Assembly (NCBI GenBank): GCA_963697365.1
Contig: CAVONT010000006.1
Coordinates: forward strand, 37,143-101,142
From: CAIXZV01 sp963697365
GTDB taxonomy: Bacteria > Chloroflexota > Limnocylindria > Limnocylindrales > CSP1-4
Length of the DNA stretch: 64,000 nt
Reading direction: 5' to 3'
Shown: positions 9,057 to 19,059 of the stretch, piece by piece
Layout: each line of letters opens with the position of its first letter
Numbering within the stretch: the stretch's first letter is position 1
Notes under the pieces: model-generated
The model's database searches: none
The model's input: the letters and a program-made list of their open reading frames with translations, nothing else
What the model was told of the DNA's origin: nothing
Translations under genes and position numbers: made by a program

Positions 9057-9600
9057 TCACGCGGGGCCGGGCGTCACGGCGGCGAATCGCCACTCCGCTC
9101 GAGCCTCGCTCGGCCGCCGAGCGCGAGTCAGCTGCGCATACCCCTCGTCCTCGAGGACCCGGGGCGAGCGCCATCTCGAGGGCGGCGAGCTGCCGGCGCA
9201 CGGCGTCCTCGGGCACGACCCGGTCGCGGGCGGCATTCCGCGCCAGGACGAGCTCCTCGGCAGGTCCAGCACGATCGCCACCACGGGGACGCCGGCCTCA
9301 CGCGCCATCCGGACGAGCGGCATCCGGCGTGCCGCTGGAGGCTCGTGGCGTCCACGACCGCGGTGCGACCGCTGCGCAGGCGGGCCCGGAGGTCGCGATG
9401 CAGCGCGGCGAACGCCGCCCGGGTCGCGCGCTGGTCCGCCGCATCGCCGGCGATCCGCTCGCGGTAGGCGTCCGACGACAGCACCTCGTCCGGCGCGAAC
9501 AGCCGGGCCGCCAGCGTGGACTTGCCTGACCCGGCCGCGCCCACGAGGACGCACCAGGCACGGATCGGGCAGGACGAGGGTGACTCATCGGGCGCATCAT
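9057..9600 (-). CDS. P-loop kinase, polynucleotide-kinase-like AAA_33 (frameshifted)
   Basis: A small P-loop protein with Walker A GAAGSGKSTLAARLF, a DAYRERIAGD segment and the RSGRTAVVDAT strand, typical of zeta-toxin / polynucleotide-kinase-like AAA_33 kinases. A lid-like EDAVRRQLAALE helix follows. The start cluster ATG-ATG (9600) lies divergent to the photolyase gene. Frameshifts near 9,545, 9,320 and 9,250 split the chain; the C-terminus probably ends at the stop at 9057. Relatives phosphorylate nucleic-acid ends or small molecules; the substrate is not evident. Divergence from a photolyase gene makes a repair role possible but unproven. Confidence 0.6.
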
Positions 9601-9636
9601 GGACGTCCGCCGCGGACCCTGCTGCGAAGGAAGGGC

Positions 9637-11057
9637 ATGCCGAGCATCGCCATCGTCTGGTTCCGACGTGACCTGCGCGTCACGGACAATCCCGCCCTTG
9701 CTGCCGCCGTCGCCGAGGCGGACATCGTCGTTCCCGTCTTCGTCTTCGACGAGGCGCTGCTCCACGGACGCTGGCCTGCGCCGAACCGCGTCTGGTTCAT
9801 GCGCGAGAGCGTCGGGGAGCTGTGCGACCGCCCTCGCGCAGCGAGGCGCCGGCCTCCGCGTCCTGGCGCGGCCGCCCCGCGGACGTGCTGCCGGCGCTGG
9901 TCCGTGAGACCGGCGCGACCTCGCTGTACCTCGCCCGAGACGCCACGCCGTACGGGCGCGCGCCGTGACCGGGACGTTGCCGATGCGCTGGCCCCGCTCG
10001 GCGTGACAGTGCACGCGAAGCGCGGCCTCTACGTCCACGAGCCCGACGAGGTCCTCACTGCCGACGGCCGTCCGTTCTCCGTCTTCGGCGCGTTCCGCCG
10101 GGCCTGGGAGGCGCGCCCTCGCCGGTCCGTCCTCCCAGCCCCGGACCGGATCCCTGGTCTGCCCGGCCGGACCAGCCCTGACCCGATCCCGGAGGTCGCG
10201 CTGCCCACGGCGGACCACACGCTCCTGCCGACGCCCGGGGAGACCGCCGCCCGAGCCCGACTCGATCGCTGGCTGTCGGGCAGGGCGCTCGCCACCTACG
10301 CCGAGGACCGCAACCGCCTCGACCTCGATGGCACGTCGCGGCTGTCAGCGGACCTCCGCTTCGGCCTGCTCTCGCCCCTCGAGGTCGTCGAGCGTGCCGA
10401 GGGTCCGGGCGACGGCCGCCGCGTGTTCACCAGCGAGGTCGTCTGGCGCGAGTTCTACGCCCACGTCCTGTGGCACAACCCGCGGGTGACGACGCGAGCC
10501 GTACCAGCGTGCCTTCGCCGGCCTGCCGTGGCGCGACGACCCGGAGGACTTCGCCGCCTGGGCGCGAGGGCCGCACCGGCTACCCGGTCGTCGACGCCGC
10601 GATGCGCCAGCTCCGCGCGAGCGGCTTCGTCCACAACCGGGCGCGGATGATCGCCGCCTCGTTCCTGGTCAAGCACCTGCTGCTCGACTGGCGCCTGGGC
10701 GAGGCCGAGTTCATGGCCCACCTCGTCGACGGCGACCTTGCCAGCAACAACGGCGGCTGGCAGTGGACGGCCAGCACCGGCACGGACCCGCAGCCCTACT
10801 TCCGGGTCTTCAACCCGATCCTCCAGGGCCGGCGGTTCGATCCGTCCGGGGACTACGTGCGCCGCTGGGTCCCCGAGCTGCGCGGACTCACGAGCGATGC
10901 GATCCACGCACCGTGGGAGCTGGGGCCGGTGGAACAGGCCGCGGCCGGCGTGCTCCTCGGCGCGACCTACCCGGAGCCGATCGTCGAGCACGCCTTCGCC
11001 CGCGAGCGCGCCCTGGCCGTGTACGCGCAGACGCGCGCCGCGGCAACCGCGACCTGA
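9637..11057 (+). CDS. phr: Deoxyribodipyrimidine photolyase (frameshifted)
   Basis: FAD-dependent photolyase/cryptochrome family; it uses blue light to split cyclobutane pyrimidine dimers. The N-terminal photolyase domain starts SIAIVWFRRDLRVTDNPAL. The FAD-binding half has TYAEDRNRLDLDGTSRLSADLRFG and FTSEVVWREFYAHVLWHNP, then the highly conserved stretch from FVHNRARM through SNNGGWQW (10,625-10,770) and STGTDPQPYFRVFNP. The flavin-contacting Asn/Trp/Asp region is intact. Frameshifts near 9,830-9,960 and 10,500-10,580 break the frame, otherwise the full length of about 470 residues is present. ATG 9637 follows gaaggaagggc. The stop at 11,057 lies 66 bases before the next gene. Confidence 0.85.
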
Positions 11058-11123
11058 CGGGATACTGCCGGCGGGCTGGCGATCGGGCCCCCGCGCGACG
11101 GCGGCGCCCGGTAGCGTGGGCGC

Positions 11124-12398
11124 GTGACATCCGCCGCACCCCGTCGCCTCCAGGACTGGCGGCTCGTCGTCGCCGTCTTCTGGGTCACCCAGCTCGTCGA
11201 GACGCTGGGCGTGAGCCAGGTGTACGCGCTGCTGCCCGTCGTACCTGCGCGAGCATGGGCGTCGCCGAGGCGGACCGGCTCGCCGTTCGTCGGCCTGTTC
11301 AGCTCGCTCGTGTTCGTGCTCGGGCCTGCCGCTCGTGCCGCTGTGGGGCGTCTGGGCCGACAAGTACAGCCGCAAGGCGGTGATCGTCCGCAGCGCGCTC
11401 GTGGAGGCGGCGGTGTTGGGCGTGGCCGCGCTCGCCCGCGAGCCGTGGCAGATGGCGGTCGCCGTGATGCTCATCGGCTTCCAGCTGGGCAACACGGGCG
11501 TGATGCTGGCGGGGATCCGCGACGTGACGCCGCGGGCCGCGTCTGGGCGTGACCATCGCGCTGTTCGGGGCGGCGGGCCGGTCGGCTTCGCGGTCGGCCC
11601 GGCTGCTGGCCGGCGTGCTCATCGACGGGGCGGGCTGGTCCATCTCCGCGGTGTACGCGCTGTCAGCCGTGCTTCTCGCTCGGGACGGCGCTGCTGGTGA
11701 CGCTCGGTACGCGCGAGGTGCGCCCGGAGGTCGATCCCGGAGGGCCCGGTGCTCCGGCTCGCGTTCGGCGCCGTGCGGGGCGTCCTCGCCGACCCCGACG
11801 TGCGGCGGCTGTTCCTCGTGTACGGCGTCGTGTTCCTCGCGAACCAGGTCTCGCGGCCGTACACGCCGGTGCTGGTGGAGGGGATCACGGGCACGGGCCC
11901 GGCCTCGCGACGGGGATCGGCGCTCGTGATGGGGGTCGGCGTCGCTGGTCGGCGCGCTGATGTCGCCCGCGGCCGGGCTGGACTCGGCGACCGGGTCGGG
12001 TTCCGGCCGGTGCTGCGTGGCCGCGCTGGTCGACGGGCGGCGTGGCGAGCCTGCTGATGCCCGCGGCGCCCGGGCTGCGCGCTGCTCGCCGGTGCGTCGG
12101 TGCTGCTGGGCGCCGCGGTGGCGACGACGGGCGCGATGGTGTTCTCGCTGCTCGCGACCGAGGTGCCGCCGGAGCGCCGGTCCGCGACGCTCAACCTCGT
12201 CTACCTGCCGCTGTACATCGCGGGGATCATCGGGCCCGGCGATCGGCTGCGGCCGTCGCCGCGGTGACGCGGCGCCGGGCGGCCCGTTCGTCGCTGGGCG
12301 CGGCCGTGTTCTTGCGCGGGCGCGGCGGTCGTCGGCGCTGCGCCGCGGGCGGCGCGCCGCCACCCGGCCGTGCGGCACGCTCGCCCGCCCTGCGCTAG
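11124..12398 (+). CDS. MFS transporter (multiply frameshifted)
   Basis: GTG start at 11124. Joined frames give a 12-helix major facilitator: a first helix DWRLVVAVFWVTQLVETLGVS, then the cytoplasmic loop WGVWADKYSRKAVIVRSA between helices 2 and 3 (G-x-x-x-D-K-x-x-R-K), IGFQLGNTGVMLAGIRDVTP, a mid-loop, and a C-terminal half with FLANQVSRPYTPVLVEGITG and LLATEVPPERRSATLNLVYLP. At least six single-base breaks occur across 1.27 kb, the densest frameshifting in the left part of the window, so this is either a pseudogene or (more likely, given preserved motifs) a poorly polished stretch. A drug- or metabolite-efflux role is typical for the family; the substrate is unknown. Confidence 0.65.
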
Positions 12399-12429
12399 GA
12401 TCGCCGCATGCGAACCGGAGTCCCTCCAA

Positions 12430-13433
12430 GTGCCGAACCTGCTGCTCGCGCCGCGGCTGCGCGACGGCCCGGTCGGGGACCCTGCCGCCGAGCGCCGCTC
12501 GGCCGCTGACGCGCCCGAGCCCGACATCATCACAGTCGGACGGCGTCCGCTGGCTGAACCTCGAGCGTCCGCGCGAGGCGGATCGCGACTGGCTCGAGCG
12601 GGAGTTCGGCTTCCACCCGCTCGCCATCGAGGACGTTGCGTCGCGCAACCAGCGCCCCAAGCTGGACGCGTACGACGACTACCTGTTCATCGTTCTCCAC
12701 TTCCCGGTGTTCGACAAGACGCAGGACCGCCTGCTCACGGCCGAGGTGGACCTGTTCGTCGGGCCCGGACTTCCTGATCACGCTGCCGGACCAGAACCTG
12801 CCGCCGCTGACGGCGATGTTCGAGCGCTACCGCGAGCGCGAGGAGGTCCGCGCGCGGCGATCTTCTCCAAGGGCACCGGCTACCTGCTCTACAAGATCGT
12901 CGACACGTGCGTGGACGCCTCGTTCCCGATGCTGCGCAAGATGGGCGCCAAGCTCGACCAGCTCGAGGACGACATCTTCGAGGGGCGCTCGGCCGAGATC
13001 GTCCGGGACCTGTCCAACGCGAAGCAGGAGATCATCAACTTCCGGCGCGTCGTGCGGCCGATGCGAGCCGTGCTGCGCGACCTGGAGCGCACCAAGCAGC
13101 GCTACCTGGCCGAGGACCTGGACATCTACTTCGACGACATCACCGACGCCGCCGAGCGGATCTGGGACGTCCTCGAGAACTACAAGGAGGTCGCCGAGGC
13201 GCTCGAGGACTCCAACGAGTCGGTGCTCTCCCACCGCCTGAACGAGAGCGCTGCGCGTCCTGACCGCGTTCAGCGTCGCGCTGCTGCCGCTGACGCTGAT
13301 CGCGACGATCGGCGGCATGAACGTGGACCTGCCGGGCGACGAGAGCCTCGCCGAGTTCTGGCTGATCATCGCCACGATGGCGGCGATCCTGATCGGCATC
13401 CTCCTGTACTTCCGGCGCAAGGAGTACCTCTAG
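12430..13433 (+). CDS. corA: CorA-like magnesium transporter (frameshifted)
   Basis: CorA-family divalent cation channel. A cytoplasmic alpha/beta domain (WLNLERPREADRDWLEREFGFHPLAIEDV) is followed by long helices (KLDQLEDDIFEGRS, REIINFRRVVRPMRAVLRDLE type) and two C-terminal membrane helices. The signature Gly-Met-Asn lies in IATIGGMNVDLPG at the end of TM1, followed by the short acidic loop and TM2, ending RRKEYL. Frameshifts near 12,535, 12,770, 12,855 and 13,250 interrupt it. The GTG at 12430 is in frame with the first segment; an ATG at 12408 is out of frame by one indel and may be the real start. Family assignment is strong despite the breaks. Confidence 0.8.
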
Positions 13434-13502
13434 GCTCGTGGACGTCGTCAGCCGCGAGCTCCTCGAGGAGGAGATCGACGGACCGGTGCCGACGACGGAC
13501 GG

Positions 13503-13987
13503 GTGGCCGACGCCGGCCGTTCCCATCCGCCGGCCGACCTCTCCGCCGCGGTCTACGGCACGCTGCTGGTCACGAGCCTGATCGCCGTCCAGGCCCGCTC
13601 GGACTCCTCGCCGGAGTTCGTCGCGCTGACGCTCCTCATCGGGGTGGGCGTGTTCTGGCTGGCCGAGGTCTGGACCGGCATCGTGGCGCTGCGGATGCGC
13701 GGCCCGATCGCGTGGTCCGACGTCTGGGCGATCGCCCGCGTCGAGAGCCCGATGCTCACGGCGGCCGTGCTGCCGGCGGCGATCGTCACGTTCGGCATCC
13801 TCGAGGCCGTGCCGGTCCAGACCGTGCTCGACATCGCGCTCGTTGTCTGCATCGTGCAGCTGTTCCTGTTCGGGCTCGCGGTGGGGCAGCGTCTCGGGAA
13901 GGGCTGGCCGGTGACCCTGCTGTCGCCTGCGTGGATCTGGCGCTGGGCCTCGTCATCGTCGTGCTCAAGGTGATCGTCCTGCACTAG
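13503..13987 (+). CDS. Small polytopic membrane protein
   Basis: About 160 residues with four hydrophobic segments: AAVYGTLLVTSLIAVQA, VALTLLIGVGVFWLAEVWTG, MLTAAVLPAAIVTFGILEAV and IALVVCIVQLFLFGLAVG. A final segment, DLALGLVIVVLKVIVLH, is reached through a frameshift near 13,930. GTG 13503 is the in-frame start used here; a GTG at 13438 right after corA is out of frame by one base and could be the true start. I do not recognise a named family. The gene follows corA by only 69 bases on the same strand and may be cotranscribed with it. Confidence 0.5.
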
Positions 13988-14512
13988 CCCGCGGTGACGC
14001 GAAGCGCGCTCAGACCAGCACCGCCCCGTGCCGCCCGGGGTGCCAGCGGGATTGTCAGATGCCCACCAGGCGGGCGCCAGCTCGTGACCTGATCACGGGC
14101 GCTGGCCCAGCGCCGCGGAGTTTGAGCGTGGCGGACCACCACGAGATGCGCTTGCTCCCGCCTCGCGGGTGCTATCCGGTGTCCGGGCCCTTGGACCTGC
14201 GCTTGCTCCCACCTGATGGGCGCTACGGGGTGTCCGACCCGGTTCGGGTCCGATAGCTCCCACCTGGCGGCGTATGGCGGTTCGGGCCGGGATAGGTCCC
14301 ACCTGGCGGGCGTATGAGAATTGGCGAGAACCGACGGGGTGCGGGCCGCCGGACGGACCCCCGGAACCGGGACGGACCCCCGGAGCCGGGACGGACCCCC
14401 GGAACCGGGACGGACTCCCAGGAACCGGACGGGCGCCGGATTCGCTCCGACGCCCGTGGACTGAGCGGCGCGGACCGACGCCGGCGGCACCCGACCCGCA
14501 GCGATCAGGCCG
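13988..14512. repeat. Intergenic GC-rich repeat tract
   Basis: 525 bases between convergent genes with no credible gene. Two repeat families are visible. From about 14,050 to 14,315 a hairpin-prone unit around tcccacctggcgggcgta occurs four times with 35-50 base spacing, and once inverted at 14,058. From 14,352 to 14,427 a 19-base unit, gacggacccccggaaccgg, is repeated head to tail three times with a fourth degenerate copy. The units abut directly, so this is not a CRISPR array. Convergent flanking genes make a transcription-termination role possible. Confidence 0.7.
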
Positions 14513-15628
14513 TCAGGCCGGCAGGTCGCGCTCCAGGTAGCCGATGTACTTCACGTCCGGCCGGATCAGGCGGTTGTTCGCGCCCTGCTCGATCGTGTGG
14601 GCGGTCCACCCGGCGTGCCGGGCCAGCGCGAACGTGGCCGGGAACAGGTCCGGGGTGAGGCCCACGCCCATGAGGACCGGCGCCGCGTAGAACTCGACGT
14701 TGGTCTTCAGCGGGCGGTCAGGGTACTTCTCCGCGAGCACGCGCAGGGCGACGTCCTCGACGGCCATGGCGAGTTCGAGCCAGTCCGGCTTGTTCTCCAT
14801 CGACTCCGCCACCTCGCGGAGGGCCGCGGCACGCGGGTCGTACGCGCGGTACACGCGATGGCCGAAGCCCATGAGGCGCGTCTTGTTCTCGATGGCCTCG
14901 CGGACCCACTGCTCGGCGTGCTCGGTCGTGCCGACCTCGTGGATCTGCTCCACGACCTCGGACGGGGCGCCGCCGTGGAGCGGTCCCTTCATCGCGCCGA
15001 TGGCGCCGCCCACCGCGGACGCGATGTCCGCACGGGTCGCGGTGATCACGCGTGCGGTGAAGGTCGAGGCATTGAAGCTGTGCTCCGCCCCGACGATGAA
15101 GTAGGCATCGAGCGCGCGGGCGGCCTCGGCCGTCGCCGGCTCGCCGTTGAGCTGGTAGAGGAAGCCCGCCACGAGGTCCAGGTCAGGGTCTGGCGCGATC
15201 GGCTCGAGGCCCTGGCGGAGCCGGGCGAAGGCGGCCAGCGCGGACGGGGAGAACGCGGTCAGGGCGCGCGCCTCGTCGGCCGTCGCGGGCCAGCCCGGGT
15301 TGGTGACGGCGCCCCATGCGGCGACGGCGGTCCGGAGTGCGTCCATCGGCTTGGCGGTGGCCGGCAGCGAGCGCAACGCCGCCATCACGGCATCCGGCAC
15401 GGGCGCACACGGGAGGTGGCTGTCGGGCACCCACTCGCCGGTCCAGAGGAGCTCGGCGACGGCCGCATACGACCCGGCGTGGACCAGCTGGCCGATCGGG
15501 TAGCCCCGGTACAGCAGCCGGCCGTTCTCGCCGTCGATGAACGACAGCGCAGTCTCGCCGGCGATGACGCCCTCGAGGCCAGGGGAGTAGGGACGGGGAT
15601 CTTCGGGAGCGAGGACGGGCTCAGTCAT
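14513..15628 (-). CDS. gltA: Citrate synthase (type II-like)
   Basis: 371 residues from ATG 15628; an upstream in-frame extension lacks homology. Condenses acetyl-CoA and oxaloacetate at the entry of the citric acid cycle. Conserved landmarks are LEGVIAGETALSFIDGENGRLLYRGYPI, the first catalytic His in GAEHSFNAST, KGPLHGGAPSEV, the second catalytic His in GFGHRVYRAYDPRA, and HTIEQGANNRLIRP. The third catalytic residue is normally Asp in the motif NVDFY; here the segment reads NVEFYAAPVL with Glu. The length and the ENGRLLYRGY segment fit short bacterial citrate/2-methylcitrate synthases, so propionate metabolism cannot be excluded. It stands alone, without other cycle genes nearby. Confidence 0.88.
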   Translation of the reverse strand: MTEPVLAPEDPRPYSPGLEGVIAGETALSFIDGENGRLLYRGYPIGQLVHAGSYAAVAELLWTGEWVPDSHLPCAPVPDAVMAALRSLPATAKPMDALRTAVAAWGAVTNPGWPATADEARALTAFSPSALAAFARLRQGLEPIAPDPDLDLVAGFLYQLNGEPATAEAARALDAYFIVGAEHSFNASTFTARVITATRADIASAVGGAIGAMKGPLHGGAPSEVVEQIHEVGTTEHAEQWVREAIENKTRLMGFGHRVYRAYDPRAAALREVAESMENKPDWLELAMAVEDVALRVLAEKYPDRPLKTNVEFYAAPVLMGVGLTPDLFPATFALARHAGWTAHTIEQGANNRLIRPDVKYIGYLERDLPA

Positions 15629-15738
15629 GGACGGATGGTAGTCCTCACGGTCCGGCCGTGAGGGGCCGCACGGCGCTCCGGGAGGGGCCGAATGGCGCAC
15701 CGCGACGGCGGGCTGCGCTCAGTCCGCGAGGTAACCGA

Positions 15739-16551
15739 TTACCGCAGCGAGAACGCCTCTGCGTGCGAATGGTGGGCGTTGTGGCGGGCCCCGGCCACGA
15801 ATTCCACGCGCCCGTGGGTGAGTCGCCGGTCGAGGGCGAGGACGCCGTCGCGGAACCGGGCGGTTGATTCGCTGCCGGCCAGCTGCAGGACGGGGACGCC
15901 GACGCCGGCAAGCGCCTCAAGGCCGATGGCCGGGTCATGCAGGGCCGATTCGAGCTCGCGGACGATCTGCGGCGCGGTCCTGGCGCGGACGGTCCACAGC
16001 TCCGAGGCACGGAAGGCGGCGAGCTGGTCCTCGGGCAAGCCGGCGGCCTCGCGCATGAAGTCCACAAGGACGGCGTCGTGGTCGCCTGCGCGAAGGTGGG
16101 CGTCGAGGGCCGCGAGCAGGCGCTCGTCGTCGGCGCCCGGCGCCGCAACGGCGGGCGCGCCCTCGTAGGCGACCACTCGCTCGATGGCCCTGGTCAGCAT
16201 CGAGGCCGCGAGTGTGAGCCGGCCGCCGAGCGAGTGTCCGACGACGGCGATCCCGCGACCCTCGACGGCTGCGATGGCGTCGGCGACGGCGGCCACGTCT
16301 TCGGCCTCGTGCTGCGCCGAGTACGCCGGACCGTCACCCGATGCGCCCCGACCTCGCCGGTCGAGGGCGAACACCCGCCGATCGTCGGCCAGGAGCGGCG
16401 CCACCACCCGCCACGTCGTGTGATCGGAGCCGGTCCCGTGGACGAGCAGCACGGGCGTGCCCGGACCCGCGCCACCGGCGAACAGCGCGATCCGCGTCCC
16501 GTCGGCGCTGCACACGATGCGCTCCGGCACGTCCCCGAATGGTGCGACCAT
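15739..16551 (-). CDS. Alpha/beta-fold hydrolase
   Basis: About 270 residues. The oxyanion-hole segment LLVHGTGSDHTTWR, the nucleophile elbow VVGHSLGGRL (Ser) and a late His in ARHNAHHSHAEAF form the classical hydrolase-1 triad, with a candidate acid in between (after VPVLQLAGSES). The start used is ATG 16551 (MVAPFGDVPERIV); an upstream extension in the same frame is Pro/Ala/Gly-rich and overlaps the divergent gene's promoter region. Soluble cytoplasmic enzyme; substrates of this family (esters, lactones, haloalkanes) cannot be inferred from sequence. Confidence 0.8.
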   Translation of the reverse strand: MVAPFGDVPERIVCSADGTRIALFAGGAGPGTPVLLVHGTGSDHTTWRVVAPLLADDRRVFALDRRGRGASGDGPAYSAQHEAEDVAAVADAIAAVEGRGIAVVGHSLGGRLTLAASMLTRAIERVVAYEGAPAVAAPGADDERLLAALDAHLRAGDHDAVLVDFMREAAGLPEDQLAAFRASELWTVRARTAPQIVRELESALHDPAIGLEALAGVGVPVLQLAGSESTARFRDGVLALDRRLTHGRVEFVAGARHNAHHSHAEAFSLR

Positions 16552-16651
16552 GGGCGAAGCGTACCCCTCACCCGTCGGGCTGGCGGGAGCACCCGGAGCC
16601 GCCGGGCGGCCGCCGGAGCGGCCCGCACCGGGCGACCGCGACGGAGGCGGC

Positions 16652-17858
16652 ATGGCGACGATCCTGGTCATCGGAACGCTCGACACGAAGGGCGCCGAGG
16701 TCGCCTACGTCCGCGACCTCATCACCGCACGCGGCCACCTCGCCGTCGTGCTCGACGCGGGCGTCCAGGCGCCAGCGATCCAGTCCGACGTCGACGCCTC
16801 CCGCGTTGCCCAGGCCGGCGGTGCGGATCTCGAGTCCCTTCGCGCCGAAGGGGATCGCTCGCACGCCCTCGAGGTCATGTGCGCGGGCGCGGCGGCCCTC
16901 GCGCCTGAGCTCCTCGACACAGAGCATCTCGACGGCGTCATCGGCCTCGGCGGCTCGGGCGGCACGGCCATCGCGACGGCCGCCATGCGCGCGCTGCCCG
17001 ATCGGGCTGCCGAAGGTGATGGTGTCGACGATGGCGTCGGGCGACGTCGGGCCGTACGTGGGCGTCACCGACATCACGATGATGTACTCGGTGGTCGATG
17101 TCTCCGGCCTCAACCGGCTGTCGCGGCGGATCCTCGCCAACGCCGCGGGTGCCGTGTGCGGCATGGCCGAGCAGGAGATCCCGCCGGCCGAGGACCGCCC
17201 GCTGATCGCCGCCACCATGTTCGGCGTGACCACCCCGTGCGTCACCCGCGTCCGCGAGCGCCTGGAGGCCGAAGGCTACGAGGTGCTGGTCTTCCACGCG
17301 ACCGGGTCGGGCGGGCGGGCGATGGAGGCCCTGATCGACGCCGGCTTCATCGTGGGCGTCGCCGACATCACCACGACGGAGCTGGCCGACGAGCTGATCG
17401 GTGGGGTGCTCTCGGCAGGGCCGGACCGGATGGGCGCGGCCGCCCGGGCCGGGATCCCGCAGGTGGTGAGCGTGGGCGCGCTCGACATGTGCAACTTCGG
17501 GCCGCCGGACACCGTGCCGGCACGGTTCGAGGGACGCCTGTTCTACCACCACAACCCGCAGGTCACGCTCATGCGGACGACGCCCGACGAGAACGCGGAG
17601 CTGGGCCGGGTCATCGCGGAGAAGCTGAACGCCGCGAGCGGCCCCGTGGTGCTCCACCTGCCGCTGCGGGGGGTCTCGATGATCGACGCCGACGGGATGC
17701 CGTTCTGGTCGCCCGAGGCCGATGCCGCCCTGTTCGAGGCGGTGAGGACGCACCTGGACCGGACGAGGGTCGAGCTCGTGGAGCTGGACCTGCACGTCAA
17801 CGACGAGGCCTTCGCCGATGCGCTGGCCGACCGGCTGCTCGCGATGCTGGCCGGCTGA
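16652..17858 (+). CDS. Tm-1-like N-terminal domain protein (UPF0261), frameshifted
   Basis: Starts MATILVIGTLDTKGAEVAYVRDLI, the hallmark of UPF0261. Then follow GVIGLGGSGGTAIATAAMRALP, a single frameshift near 17,010, and the conserved VMVSTMASGDVGPYVGVTDI segment, with MFGVTTPCVTRVRERLEAEGYEVLVFHATG and GRLFYHHNPQVTLMRTT. Family members bind ATP; in plants this domain is the N-terminal half of the Tm-1 tobamovirus-resistance protein. Bacterial function is unknown. ATG 16652 follows cggaggcgg. The next gene, 23 bases downstream, encodes the equivalent of the Tm-1 C-terminal half, so the two probably act together. Confidence 0.82.
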
Positions 17859-17881
17859 CGCCGGCCCGAGGAGACCAAGAC

Positions 17882-18722
17882 ATGCCGTTCATCCCGCGCG
17901 CCGAGCTCGTCGCCCGGCTCCGTTCGAACATCGACGCCGGCGTGCCCGATCGTGGGTGCCGGGGCCGGCACCGGCATCAGCGCCAAGATGGCCGAGGCCG
18001 GCGGCGCCGACATGGCGATCATCTACAACTCCGGCCGCTACCGGATGGCGGGCCGCGGGTCACTGGCGGGCTTGCTCGCCTACGGCGATGCCAACGCGAT
18101 CGTGGTCGAGATGGCGGCCGAGGTCCTGCCCGTCGTCTCGCGCATGGCCGTCCTCGCCGGCATCAACGGCACCGACCCGTTCCGGATCATGCAGCGTCTT
18201 CCTGCGCCAGCTGCGCGAGCTCGGCTTCGACGGCGTCCAGAACTTCCCGACGGTGGGCCTGATCGACGGCGACTTCCGGCGCAACCTCGAGGCCACCGGC
18301 ATGTCCTACGACCATGGAGATCGCGGCCATCGCCGAGGCCCATGCCCAGGACATGTTCACCTCGCCCTACGTGTTCGACCCCGACCAGGCGACGGCGATG
18401 GTCGAGGCGGGCGCCGACCAGCTGGTTGCGCACATCGGCCTCACGACGGCGGGCTCCATCGGCGCTGGCGTCGCGTTCACGCTGGACGAGGCGATCGACC
18501 GCGTGATGGCGATGGCCGAGGCCGGCAAGGCCGTCCGGCGCGACGTCATCGTCCTGTGCCACGGCGGCCCGTTCGACGAGCCGGCCACCGTCGGGCGAGG
18601 CGCTGCGGCGGATGCCCGGGGTCCACGGGTTCTTCGGCGCATCGTCGGTGGAGCGCCTCCCCACCGAGCGCGCGATCCGCGGCCAGGTGGAGGCGTTCAA
18701 GCAGCTGGAGGTCGCTCGGTAG
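17882..18722 (+). CDS. TIM-barrel PEP-hydrolase-like protein (Tm-1 C-terminal type), frameshifted
   Basis: Joined frames give about 279 residues: an N-terminal RAELVARLRSNIDAGVP, then IVGAGAGTGISAKMAEAGGADM, IIYNSGRYRMAGRGSLAGLL, YGDANAIVVEMA, VLAGINGTDPFRIM, FDGVQNFPTVGLIDG, and the late FGASSVERLPTE. These are the conserved blocks of the TIM-barrel family annotated as phosphoenolpyruvate-hydrolase-like. In plants and fungi it is fused behind a UPF0261 domain. Four indels (near 17,950, 18,200, 18,310 and 18,595) break the frame without disturbing motif order. ATG 17882 follows gaggagacc. The partner is the gene immediately upstream. Confidence 0.8.
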
Positions 18723-18831
18723 TCCGGCCTTGGTGCCGGGCGCCGGCCCCGCCTGATCCCCGGGCTGACTCGGGTGGGGGACCTTGCTGTACGAGCCACG
18801 CTCAGGAACGGCGCCCCTGACTCACGGCTGT

Positions 18832-19027
18832 GCGTCAGGAGGGGCGTCACGGTGGGGATGGCGATTGGTGCAGCCTACGCGACCAGTCAGAGCTGGCCGG
18901 TCGTGGTGTCGCTGCCAGCCGTGGCGATCGGTCTCGGAGCGACGCTGGCGTCGGCTCCATCGCGGGGCTGTACGCGGCGTTCCGGGCCGCGAACGTGCCC
19001 CCGACGGACGCGCCGCGGGCGGGTTGA
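18832..19027 (+). pseudogene. Remnant of a MacB/FtsX-type ABC permease C-terminus
   Basis: A short stretch reads VTVGMAIGAAYATSQSW, then VVSLPAVAIGLGATLA and, after a one-base shift near 18,960, SIAGLYAAFRAANVPPTDA-PRAG-stop. The last part matches the typical end of FtsX-domain permeases (GLYPAxRAAxLxPxEALR). Nothing upstream continues the protein; the TIM-barrel gene ends 110 bases before. I read it as the decayed tail of a MacB-like exporter, perhaps left by a deletion. Confidence 0.4.
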
Positions 19028-19059
19028 GCCGCCACCCTGGTTCGAGGCCGACGCGAGTA

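Noticed and set aside
14352..14427. Possible CRISPR array
   Set aside because: 19-base units abut directly with no spacers, there are only three to four copies, and no cas genes are present.
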